NCBI GenBank assembly: GCA_036522815.1
Contig: DATDFC010000041.1
Coordinates: 7,033-71,032 of the forward strand
Length of the DNA stretch: 64,000 nucleotides
Reading direction: 5' to 3'
Origin: AG41 sp036522815
Lineage (GTDB): Bacteria; Gemmatimonadota; Gemmatimonadetes; Gemmatimonadales; GWC2-71-9
Positions 41,984 through 50,034 of the stretch are shown here, in pieces; position 1 is the stretch's first letter, and each line of letters starts with the position of its first letter. A program made the translations under genes and the position numbers. The notes under the pieces are model-generated. The model was not told where the DNA came from, searched no databases, and was given only the letters and a program-made list of their open reading frames with translations.

Positions 41984-43900
41984 ATGACCGCCGCATGCTT
42001 GGTCCTCGCGCTCGTGGTTTCGGCGACCCAGGGTCCGAGAAACCTCCTGACGGGGGGACTGAGCGAGCAGGCGCTCGCCGCCGCGCTGCTCCCGGCCGCG
42101 CAGTGGCACCCCTATCCCACCATCCGGGACCGGGCCGATTGGGAGGCAGTTCCCCAGGAGATTCGGGCGAGCTTCATCCGGCAAGCGCAGCAACACCTCG
42201 GCACGACCTGGGAGCGCATCCCGGCCACGGTCACGCTGCAGTACATCCGCGACGGGACCCGGGCGAACTACGACGCGATGAACACCCGCCAGCGTGAGAA
42301 GCTCGCGACGCTGGTCATGGCGGAGGTGTTCGAGAACCAAGGACGCTTCCTGGACGACATCGCGAACGGCATCTGGGCCATCTCCGAGCAGACCTTCTGG
42401 GGATCGACGGCGCACCTCGGCATGCAGCGGGCCGGGAGCGGACTGCCCGACGTCACCGAGCCGATCGTCGACCTGTTCGCCGCGGAAACGGGCGCGTTGC
42501 TCGCCTGGACCGACTACCTGCTGGGCGACCGGCTCGACACGGTGTCGCCGCTGCTGCGCAAGCGGGTCCGTGCGGAGGTCGATCGTCGTGTGCTCACGCC
42601 GGCGCTCGCGCGCGACGACTTCTGGTGGATGGGGTTCGGAGAACGCAAGAACTTGAACAACTGGAACCCGTGGATCAACTCCAACTGGCTCGCCGCTGTG
42701 CTGGTGCTCGAGGCCGACCCGCAGCGCCGCGCCGCCTCCGTGTACAAGATCATGCGCAGCCTCGACAACTTCATCAACGGCTATCCGGACGATGGCGCCT
42801 CGGACGAAGGCCCGGGCTACTGGGATCGGGCCGCGGCGTCGCTGTTCGACAACCTGGAGCTGCTGCGCGGCGCGACCAACGCCAAGGTCGACATCTACAG
42901 TTCACCGCTCGTGCGGAACATGGGCCAGTACATCTACCGGGTCTACATCAAGGACGCGTACTTCGTCCCGATGGGTGACGCCCCGGCCAAGCTCACGCCC
43001 GATGCCGAGCTGGTGTATCGGTACGGGAAGCGCATCGGCGATCCCGTGATGCAGGGATTCGGGGCGTGGCTGGCGCAGCGCCGCGGCCCGTACCGACCAG
43101 GCTCGTCGTCACCAGGGCGCATACTACCAGCGCTGCTCGTCGCACGGGAGATCGCCGCGGCACCGGTCGCCGAGCCCCTACCCGGCTCCGTCTGGCTGCC
43201 GGATCTCCAGCTCATGGCGGCGCGGTCCATCCCCAACGCGCCGCAGGGCCTGTACGTGGCCGCGTGGGGCGGGCACAACGGACAGAGCCATAACCACAAC
43301 GATGTCGGCAACTTCATCGTCTATGGAGACGGCCAACCCGTCCTGATCGACGTGGGCGTGGAGACCTATACCGCCAAGACTTTCAGCCCGCAGCGCTACG
43401 AGATCTGGACGATGCAATCGGCCTATCACAACCTGCCGACCATCAACGGAATCATCCAGGCACCGGGACGGGAGTTCCAGGCGAAGAACGTGTCGTTCAA
43501 CGAGACAGCGACTCGGGTCACGTTCTCGGCCGACATCGCCGCCGCCTATCCGGCCGAGGCTGGGGTCGAGCGCTGGGAGCGTCGCGTGACGCTCGACCGC
43601 AGGGCTCCGGCGGTGGAGTTAGAGGACCGCTACGAGTTGAAAACGTGGAAGGAGCCCGTGCGCCTGAATCTCATGACATCGCTGCACGTGGATACGTCGC
43701 GGCCGGGCGAGGCTCGCCTCGACGATCGCTACCTGCTGACCTACGACGCACGAGCGCTCAAGGCCGCCTCGGAGGAGATCCGGGTCTCGGACGAGCGGCT
43801 GCGCTCCGTGTGGGGCGACCGGCTCGAGCGGATTGTGTTGACCGCGCAGGGGACGGCGCTGCGGGGTGGTTACCGCGTGGTGCTGCGTCAGGCGAAGTAG
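41984..43900 (+). CDS. Heparinase II/III-like polysaccharide lyase, exported
   Basis: This 638-residue protein has a short hydrophobic leader (about 1-16). The N-terminal alpha/alpha toroid (about 40-370) contains NNWNPWINSNWLAAVLVLE and ASDEGPGYWDRA. The C-terminal beta-sandwich has the heparinase II/III zinc and catalytic block GGHNGQSHNHNDVGNFIVY (His436, His438) followed by QPVLIDVGVETYT. Members of PL12, PL15, PL17 and PL21 share this layout and cleave uronate-containing polysaccharides by beta-elimination. The exact family and substrate are not clear. The unsaturated uronate products would fit the hexuronate genes in this window. It lies seven bases after the GMC gene. Confidence 0.88.
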   Translation: MTAACLVLALVVSATQGPRNLLTGGLSEQALAAALLPAAQWHPYPTIRDRADWEAVPQEIRASFIRQAQQHLGTTWERIPATVTLQYIRDGTRANYDAMNTRQREKLATLVMAEVFENQGRFLDDIANGIWAISEQTFWGSTAHLGMQRAGSGLPDVTEPIVDLFAAETGALLAWTDYLLGDRLDTVSPLLRKRVRAEVDRRVLTPALARDDFWWMGFGERKNLNNWNPWINSNWLAAVLVLEADPQRRAASVYKIMRSLDNFINGYPDDGASDEGPGYWDRAAASLFDNLELLRGATNAKVDIYSSPLVRNMGQYIYRVYIKDAYFVPMGDAPAKLTPDAELVYRYGKRIGDPVMQGFGAWLAQRRGPYRPGSSSPGRILPALLVAREIAAAPVAEPLPGSVWLPDLQLMAARSIPNAPQGLYVAAWGGHNGQSHNHNDVGNFIVYGDGQPVLIDVGVETYTAKTFSPQRYEIWTMQSAYHNLPTINGIIQAPGREFQAKNVSFNETATRVTFSADIAAAYPAEAGVERWERRVTLDRRAPAVELEDRYELKTWKEPVRLNLMTSLHVDTSRPGEARLDDRYLLTYDARALKAASEEIRVSDERLRSVWGDRLERIVLTAQGTALRGGYRVVLRQAK

Positions 43901-43902
43901 TC

Positions 43903-46392
43903 CTACCGTGGGGCGTCGCCCCGCAGCATCCGCAGCGCCAACACCGTCGCGATCTGACTCCCCGGCTTCGCCTGGAACCGCACCGTTACCCTGCCCTTTT
44001 CCCCGATCAATTCTTCGGGAATTCGATACTCGACATCGAAGAAGCGGTGCGGGTCGCTGAGGCGCAGCGCCTGGTCGGCCACGTGCCGCCCGTCCACCTG
44101 AATCTCGAATTCCGCGGGCAGGCCGCGCCGGTCGCCGCTGTAGTAAGTCGCGAGCAGGACCATCGGATGCGCGGACTCCACCGGCACGTCGTAGGAGAAC
44201 CAGCTCCTCCCGCGCCGGCCCGGGCGACCGAGGATACGCTGCGTTTCGACGCCCTCGCCGGCCTGGTAGTTGAACCGACGCTCGAAGATGACTTCGCCGG
44301 GCTCGAGATACGCCACCGTGGCCGCTTCGAGCCGCCGCAACCGCTCGGCTTCCGCCGCGTACTCGGCTTTCTTGGCCTCCCACTCGTCCGGCGTGAACAG
44401 GTCCCAGTAGGTCGCGTAGGTGCGGCGGTGCAGCCGGTAGAACGGCACCAGCTCCACGTCGCGCACTTGATCAGCGGCGTCGGGCTCCCGGCCGACGCCG
44501 TCGCTCTTGAAGCCCCCCGGCGTTGCCGCGACGGGCTTGATCCACTCGGCGACCGGCCGGTCGGCGGCGACGAGCACCGGCACCTTGGGCGGCGGCTCGA
44601 TCGCTTCGCCCTCCGCGGGTTCTCGGGCCCGCTCCGGCCCCAGGTTGCCCGCCAGCACGAGGGGACCCCACATGAGGGAGGCACGGCGCGGATTGTCCGG
44701 TACGGGTTCGAGGCCGAGGGACTTCGGTAGGGTGACCTCCACCATGTCGCCGGTGCGCCAGGTGCGCTTCAGCTCGAGGTATGAGCTGACCGGATACGCA
44801 TAGCCGTACTGGCGGCGGCCCCGCACCGTCTCCCGATCGTCATTCTCCTTTTCGTCCTGCCGCAGCGGCTCACCGTTGAGCTTGACGGCGAACCCATCGC
44901 CCGCCCAGTAGGGGCGGCGCAAGGCCAGAGTGAACGCCCTCGGCGCCGTGAGATGGAACACCAGCTTCGCCGTCTCCCCTTCGGGGAATCCCGTGTCCAT
45001 GGCCAGCCGCACTCCGGCCCCGGCCCACTCCGCCGTCGAGGGCGCGTAGAGATTCACCCACAGCCGGTGGCCGTCCTCGTAGTAGATGCCGTCGCCGTGG
45101 AGGGCGTGGCTCTCCATTCCCGTCCCCACGTCGCAGGTAAAGCCGTGGAGCATGTCCTGGTACTCGTGCTGCACACCCCGGCCGACCGGCACCATGTAGC
45201 ACACCCGGCCGTCCTCCGGGTCGATCGACGCCATGATGTGATTGAAGAGGGCGCGCTCGTGATAGTCGGCGTAGTGCGGGTCGGGATCGAGGGCGAACAG
45301 CAGGCGGGTGAGCTTCAGCATGTTGTAGACGTTGCACGTCTCACAGGTGCGGCCGTCGACCATGTCGCTCAGCTTGTCGGGCGGGCCGAAGTACTCGTCC
45401 TTGCCGTGGCCCCCGGTGGCGAAGCTGTGGTGCTGCGTCACCTGGTCCCAGAAAAAGGCCGCCGCGACCAGATCGGCGGGGTCGCCGGCGTACACGTACC
45501 GTTTGGCCGAGCCCAGGAGCTTGGGAATCTGGGTGTTGGCGTGCGTGCCGCCGAGGTCGTCCTGGTGACGCTGCAGCGGCTCGATGAACGCGCGGTGCTC
45601 GAACTTGTAGGAGAGCCGGAGCCAGCGCTCGTCACCGCTGTCGGCGGCGAGATCGGCCAGCACCTCGTTCATGCCGCCGAATTCGGTATTGAGCATGTGC
45701 TGGATCTGGGCGTCGTCGAGCCCGGACAGGATTCGCTCGGCCCATGCGGCGAACTTGATCTCCACGGCGAGCGCGGTCCGGTCCCCCGTGTAGCGGTACG
45801 CGTCGCGCAGGCCCGCGTACAGCTTGTGCAGGGTGTACCAGGGGGACCATTCGCCGTTCAGATCGAAGGCGGCGGAGCGGATTTCGCCACGGGCGAGCGC
45901 CGCGAACGCCTTTCGGCCGCCCTCCAGGGCGCTGAGGTAGCCGTCTCCATGCTTGGCCTGCACCTGCGCGAGCTCCCGGACGATGTAGGCCGCGCGTTCT
46001 TTGAACCGGACGTCGCCCGTGGCCGCCCACATCAGGCTGACGGCGGACAGGTGATGACCGGCGATGTGTCCGGTGAGATTGCGGCCGCCGCCGTCCCACC
46101 CGCCGTACGGCTCGGCTTTGGGCGCGAGACCGGCGCGCTGGCGGAAATACGCCAGCATGCGATCGGGCTCGAGCGCGAGCAGGTATTGCCGATCGAGGTC
46201 CTGCGCGTGTTTGAGCGGGCCGCCCGTCAAGCGCACGGCGGAGAGCGGCAGGGCGCGGGCCCGCAGGACGGCACGCCCGCGAGCCTTGGGCGCGGCGGCT
46301 GGGTCTCGGGACGGAAAGGGAAAGCCGCCCAGCAGCGGGAAGGCGCCGGCTCCGAGACCGAGCTTGAGGGCGTTGCGGCGGGAGAGCGTCAT
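43903..46392 (-). CDS. GH127/GH146-like (DUF1680) beta-L-arabinofuranosidase, Tat-exported
   Basis: This 829-residue protein has a twin-arginine signal (SRRNALKLGLGAGAF). An alpha/alpha toroid catalytic domain follows (about 45-480), with NLTGHIAGHHLSAVS, WYTLHKLYAGLRDAY, LNTEFGGMNEVLADL and TGGHGKDEYF. Zinc/catalytic residues can be placed at Glu351 and Cys353 (CETC) and Cys420 (FTCDVGTGME), then C-terminal beta domains (about 490-829). The family normally shows a Cys-Cys pair at the last position; here the second is Asp421. DUF1680 enzymes remove beta-L-arabinofuranose using a cysteine nucleophile. Its 3' end faces the lyase gene two bases away; the symporter gene lies just upstream. Confidence 0.9.
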   Translation of the reverse strand: MTLSRRNALKLGLGAGAFPLLGGFPFPSRDPAAAPKARGRAVLRARALPLSAVRLTGGPLKHAQDLDRQYLLALEPDRMLAYFRQRAGLAPKAEPYGGWDGGGRNLTGHIAGHHLSAVSLMWAATGDVRFKERAAYIVRELAQVQAKHGDGYLSALEGGRKAFAALARGEIRSAAFDLNGEWSPWYTLHKLYAGLRDAYRYTGDRTALAVEIKFAAWAERILSGLDDAQIQHMLNTEFGGMNEVLADLAADSGDERWLRLSYKFEHRAFIEPLQRHQDDLGGTHANTQIPKLLGSAKRYVYAGDPADLVAAAFFWDQVTQHHSFATGGHGKDEYFGPPDKLSDMVDGRTCETCNVYNMLKLTRLLFALDPDPHYADYHERALFNHIMASIDPEDGRVCYMVPVGRGVQHEYQDMLHGFTCDVGTGMESHALHGDGIYYEDGHRLWVNLYAPSTAEWAGAGVRLAMDTGFPEGETAKLVFHLTAPRAFTLALRRPYWAGDGFAVKLNGEPLRQDEKENDDRETVRGRRQYGYAYPVSSYLELKRTWRTGDMVEVTLPKSLGLEPVPDNPRRASLMWGPLVLAGNLGPERAREPAEGEAIEPPPKVPVLVAADRPVAEWIKPVAATPGGFKSDGVGREPDAADQVRDVELVPFYRLHRRTYATYWDLFTPDEWEAKKAEYAAEAERLRRLEAATVAYLEPGEVIFERRFNYQAGEGVETQRILGRPGRRGRSWFSYDVPVESAHPMVLLATYYSGDRRGLPAEFEIQVDGRHVADQALRLSDPHRFFDVEYRIPEELIGEKGRVTVRFQAKPGSQIATVLALRMLRGDAPR

Positions 46393-46407
46393 ACCGAACG
46401 GTGCACG

Positions 46408-48171
46408 TCAGCCCCGGAAATACAGGTACGCCGCGAGAATCAAGAGCAGCACTAGCCCCGAAGCGATGACGTCTCGCCGGTTCCAGCTGCTGCGCGACTG
46501 GAGGCGATCTTCGGCGGCGACCGTCGCATAGGTCAGCCCCGCCAGCTGCTCTGGGGCCGGTGGCGCCGTCGCGTAACTCACAACGAACATCACGACGACC
46601 GAGATCACGAAGATGAACACGCTGTAGTACTGGAAGTAGAGATTGTTGACGATCCACAGGAACGAGCCGGGCGCATACCCGTCGGCGAACCCCGCCAGGT
46701 GCAGGCTCACCGGCGTGTCCACGGCCAGGCGGAAGACGCCGAGCACAAAGCCGACGATCAACGCGGCGAGGCACCCCTTGGAGTTGAGCCGCCGGTTGAA
46801 GATGCCGAACACGAACACCGTGAAAATGGGAGGGGCGAGGTAGCCCTGTACGCCCTGGAGATAGTCGTACAGCCCGCGCGCGCTCTGGATCACGGGAATC
46901 CACAGCAGGCTGATCACGACCATCGCGGCGGTGGCGGCGCGCCCCACCCATACCAGGCGATGCTGTGGCGCATTGGGCCGGAATTTCAGATACAGGTCCA
47001 TCGTGAAGAGCGTGGACGAGGCGTTGAAAGCGCCGGCCATCGAGCTCATGAGCGCCGCCAACAAGCCGGCGACCACCACGCCGCGGATGCCCGCGGGCAG
47101 GAGGTCTTTCACCATCAGGGGGAACGCTGCCTGCGCCGCTTGCGGGATGGCGTGTCCCTGCGCGTCCACGATGGCGCCGAGCCCCGGGACCCGGCCTGTC
47201 TTGGCGAGCGCGAGGGCGATGAGGCCGGGGATGATGAAGATGAAAACCGGGAACAGCTTCAGGTACGCCGCGAAGATGCTGCCCCTGCGCGCCGTGCGCT
47301 CGTTCTTCGCGCTGAGGGCGCGCTGCACGATGTATTGGTCCGTGCACCAGTACCACAGACCGATGATGGGCGCGCACAGCAGCATGCCCGGCCACGGGTA
47401 GTTCCCGTTGAAGTACCAGGCGATGCGACCGGTCTCTTTCACCGGCGCCCACGCGCCCTGCATCCCCGCCGGCACGATCGGTTTCCAGAGGTTGAACATG
47501 TCGGGGTCGATCACGCGTCGCAGCTCATGCCAGCCGCCCAGCTTGGCGAGCCCGAACATGGTGAGCAGGCCCGAGCCCACGAGCAGGATCAACGTTTGCA
47601 GCGCGTCGGTGTAGGCCACGGCCCGCATGCCGCCGAGCACGGTGTACAGCCCGGTGAGCAGCACCACGGCGACCGTGCCGATCCAGAAGCTGTTGAACGT
47701 GGCCCCCCCCACCCGCAGGGCCACATCGGGCAACAGGGTGGCGAAGACGACCCCGCCCGCGAAGATCGCCACGGCGAACTTGGTGAGCACGTGCGCCGCG
47801 AGGGTGATCACCGACAGCACCCAGCGGGCCGTGGGGGAGAAGCGGCGGCCCAGGAACTCCGGCATCGTGTAGACGAGCGCACGAGAATAGAACGGGACGA
47901 ACACCCATCCGAGCACGAGCAGGCACCAGGCGTGGAGCTCGTAATGGGCGAGGGCCACGCCGCTCGTCGCCCCCGCGCCGGCGAGCCCCACGACGTGCTC
48001 CGAGCCGATGTTGGACGCGAAGATGGTCGCGCCGACGAGAAACCAGCCGAGGTTTCGGCCCGCCAGGAAATAGTCGTCGGCGGTGTCGCGGTTGCGCCGG
48101 GCCACCCACCAGGCGAGGCCGAGCAGGAGCGCGAAGTACAGCAGGATGATCACCCAGTCCCAGCCGGTCAC
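46408..48171 (-). CDS. SSS-family sodium/solute symporter (SGLT-like sugar transporter)
   Basis: This 587-residue protein has about 14 membrane helices. Sodium:solute symporter signatures are visible: YFLAGRNLGWFLVGATIFASNIGSEHVVGLAGAGA in two stretches near residues 34-68, FNSFWIGTVAVVLLTGLYTVLGGMRAV, and a WCTDQYIVQRALSAKNERTARRG loop (about 292-314) typical of SGLT-like members. The LAALMSSMAGAFNASSTLFTMDLY segment follows. The SGLT group carries galactose, glucose, arabinose or myo-inositol with sodium. The start is GTG 48171 with no strong ribosome-binding site. It precedes the GH127-like gene by 15 bases, suggesting an arabinose or arabinooligosaccharide uptake pair. Confidence 0.93.
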   Translation of the reverse strand: MTGWDWVIILLYFALLLGLAWWVARRNRDTADDYFLAGRNLGWFLVGATIFASNIGSEHVVGLAGAGATSGVALAHYELHAWCLLVLGWVFVPFYSRALVYTMPEFLGRRFSPTARWVLSVITLAAHVLTKFAVAIFAGGVVFATLLPDVALRVGGATFNSFWIGTVAVVLLTGLYTVLGGMRAVAYTDALQTLILLVGSGLLTMFGLAKLGGWHELRRVIDPDMFNLWKPIVPAGMQGAWAPVKETGRIAWYFNGNYPWPGMLLCAPIIGLWYWCTDQYIVQRALSAKNERTARRGSIFAAYLKLFPVFIFIIPGLIALALAKTGRVPGLGAIVDAQGHAIPQAAQAAFPLMVKDLLPAGIRGVVVAGLLAALMSSMAGAFNASSTLFTMDLYLKFRPNAPQHRLVWVGRAATAAMVVISLLWIPVIQSARGLYDYLQGVQGYLAPPIFTVFVFGIFNRRLNSKGCLAALIVGFVLGVFRLAVDTPVSLHLAGFADGYAPGSFLWIVNNLYFQYYSVFIFVISVVVMFVVSYATAPPAPEQLAGLTYATVAAEDRLQSRSSWNRRDVIASGLVLLLILAAYLYFRG

Positions 48172-48258
48172 AAGGGCTCGCTCGTAGGGTTCGGGACCGC
48201 CACACTACACGTCACGCGGCCGGTGTCAAGGAAGCGTTTCGTCGCCATCTTTCAGGCC
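48172..48258. other. Divergent promoter region between symporter and TIM-barrel hydrolase genes
   Basis: This 87-base gap separates two divergently read genes and must hold both promoters. It contains an imperfect GTGTAGTGTGG/ACACTACACG-type stretch but no motif I can name. The + strand start has no clear Shine-Dalgarno sequence (TTTCAGGCC precedes the ATG). Confidence 0.4.
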
Positions 48259-50034
48259 ATGATCGATCCACTCTCCCGTCGCGACTGGCTGAAAGCCGTG
48301 GGCGCCGCCGGCGCCGGTGCGCTGGCGAGCAATCCAGAGCGTGCGACCGGGGTGAGCAAGCCCACCCCCCAGGTTCTTCCGCTCACGTCCACCAGCGAGG
48401 TGTTCGTCCCGCCGCGGGGCCGCGCCTTCCAGAAGTTCAGCTTCGACTTTCCCGAGCCGTCGGTGGAGTTCGCCGGGCGGCGCTTCGGGTTCCTGGTGTT
48501 CTCGCGCGAGAACGCGTACGGGCTCGACGCACGCCAGATGACGATCACGCAGACGACCGAGGGTCTCGAGGTCAGGGCTGCGGGACTCGTATGGGCAGGG
48601 GGCCAGGAAGGTGCGTCCGGCCGGGTCATCGTGAGGCTCCGCACCGAAGGCGACGCCGTCGTGTGGGACGTCACCGCGGAGATGGATCAGCCGATCAAGG
48701 CCGTGACCACCGTGCTGCGGGGCGTGCCGCGCGGCAAGCTGTCGAGCGGCGGCGCGGACCCGTTTGACCCCCACGACAACGAGGTGCTGTGGGGCTATCC
48801 CTTCGGCGGCGGCGACCTATTCGGCGGCAATACCGCCGGAGGCATGGGGACGCCGCTCGCCGTCGTGCAAGCGAGCGAGCAGGAGTTTGTCGCGCTCTCC
48901 TCGCTGGACGACCGCGTGCGCACCAAGCGCTTCTACTTCCAGCCGGGCGAGCGGGGATACCGCGTCGAGCTGATCCACGAAGTCGAGGGCTGGCTCGACC
49001 AGGCCCGCGTGCAGGTCCCGGCGTGGCGGGTGGGTCGCGCCGCGACGCTCGAGGCGGCGGTCGCACCGCATTACGCGCACCTCGAGCGGGCCTACCGCTG
49101 GCCGCGCTGGGAAGCGCGCGGCGACGTGCCCGCGTGGCTGCGACGCACCGAGCTCGTCGTCACGCTGCACGGGATGCATTACACCGGCTACGTGTTCAAC
49201 GACTATGCCAAGATGGTCACGATCCTCGAGTGGATCGCGACGCAGATTCCGGCGGACCGGGTGCTCGTGTTCATCTCGGCCTGGGACGGACGCTACTACT
49301 GGGACTATCCTACGTACCGGGCTGCCGAACGCCTGGGCGGCGAGGCGGGGTTCCGACGTTTGGTGCAGGAAGGCCACCGGCTCGGCTTCCGGATCATGCC
49401 GATGTTCGGGGCCAACGCCTCGAATCGCCGCCTGCCGAACTTCGCACAGTTCGCGGACGGGGCCACCGAGCGGGTCGACGGCGATCGCTTCGATCTCAAT
49501 TGGGTGGACTGGGACAACGATCGCCACCAGGAGGGCTTCGGCGTGTACATGAACCTGGGCGTCGAGTCATGGCGCCGCTGGCTCACGGCGCGCATCGCCG
49601 ACGTCATCGAGCGCTACGGCGTGGACGCCTACTTCCTCGACATCGTGGGCGGCTGGGTCAACAACACCAAGGCCGACATGCACGAGGGCACGCGCCGGCT
49701 CGTGGCCGACCTGCGCGGTCGTTACCCGCAGGTGCTCGCCTGCGGTGAGTTCCTGTACGACGCGCTGGTCGAGTTCATCCCGTTGTACCACGTGTATACG
49801 CCGCGCGCCGTGCCGTTCGCCCGGTTCTTCTCGCACCTCTCGCATCCCGCGCCGGGACGGGGCTCGAGCGGCGTGCACGAATCGGGGTTCAGCCGCTGGG
49901 ACCCGACCACCCTGTCCTTGTCCAAGCGCGACGGCCTCATTCCAACGCTGATGGTGGTGGACGACACGTTCGCAAAGTATCGCGAGCAGATGGGCGCGGT
50001 GATCGCCCAGGCGAAGGCGTGGGCTGGGCTATGA
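48259..50034 (+). CDS. Tat-exported TIM-barrel glycoside-hydrolase-like protein of unrecognised family
   Basis: This 591-residue protein begins with SRRDWLKAVGAAGAGAL, a twin-arginine signal. The N-terminal half (about 40-290) is a beta-sandwich like the N domains of clan-D hydrolases, and a TIM barrel follows from about 295 (TELVVTLHGMHYTGYVFNDY). Candidate catalytic acids are Asp461 (DAYFLDIVGG) and Glu497 (ACGEFLYD), located at the ends of strands as in retaining GH-D enzymes; this is inference. No family match is certain from reading alone. It is transcribed alone between two opposing operons; its last six bases overlap the convergent GH31 gene. Confidence 0.75.
   Translation: MIDPLSRRDWLKAVGAAGAGALASNPERATGVSKPTPQVLPLTSTSEVFVPPRGRAFQKFSFDFPEPSVEFAGRRFGFLVFSRENAYGLDARQMTITQTTEGLEVRAAGLVWAGGQEGASGRVIVRLRTEGDAVVWDVTAEMDQPIKAVTTVLRGVPRGKLSSGGADPFDPHDNEVLWGYPFGGGDLFGGNTAGGMGTPLAVVQASEQEFVALSSLDDRVRTKRFYFQPGERGYRVELIHEVEGWLDQARVQVPAWRVGRAATLEAAVAPHYAHLERAYRWPRWEARGDVPAWLRRTELVVTLHGMHYTGYVFNDYAKMVTILEWIATQIPADRVLVFISAWDGRYYWDYPTYRAAERLGGEAGFRRLVQEGHRLGFRIMPMFGANASNRRLPNFAQFADGATERVDGDRFDLNWVDWDNDRHQEGFGVYMNLGVESWRRWLTARIADVIERYGVDAYFLDIVGGWVNNTKADMHEGTRRLVADLRGRYPQVLACGEFLYDALVEFIPLYHVYTPRAVPFARFFSHLSHPAPGRGSSGVHESGFSRWDPTTLSLSKRDGLIPTLMVVDDTFAKYREQMGAVIAQAKAWAGL

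Noticed and set aside
40246..41985. Antisense frame of about 579 codons opposite the GMC oxidoreductase gene
   Set aside because: Arg/Val-rich shadow with no domain; the + strand gene has clear FAD and catalytic motifs.
46699..48258. N-terminal extension of the TIM-barrel hydrolase frame back across the symporter gene
   Set aside because: The added 520 residues are Arg/Glu/His-rich shadow sequence; the ATG at 48259 directly begins a Tat signal peptide.
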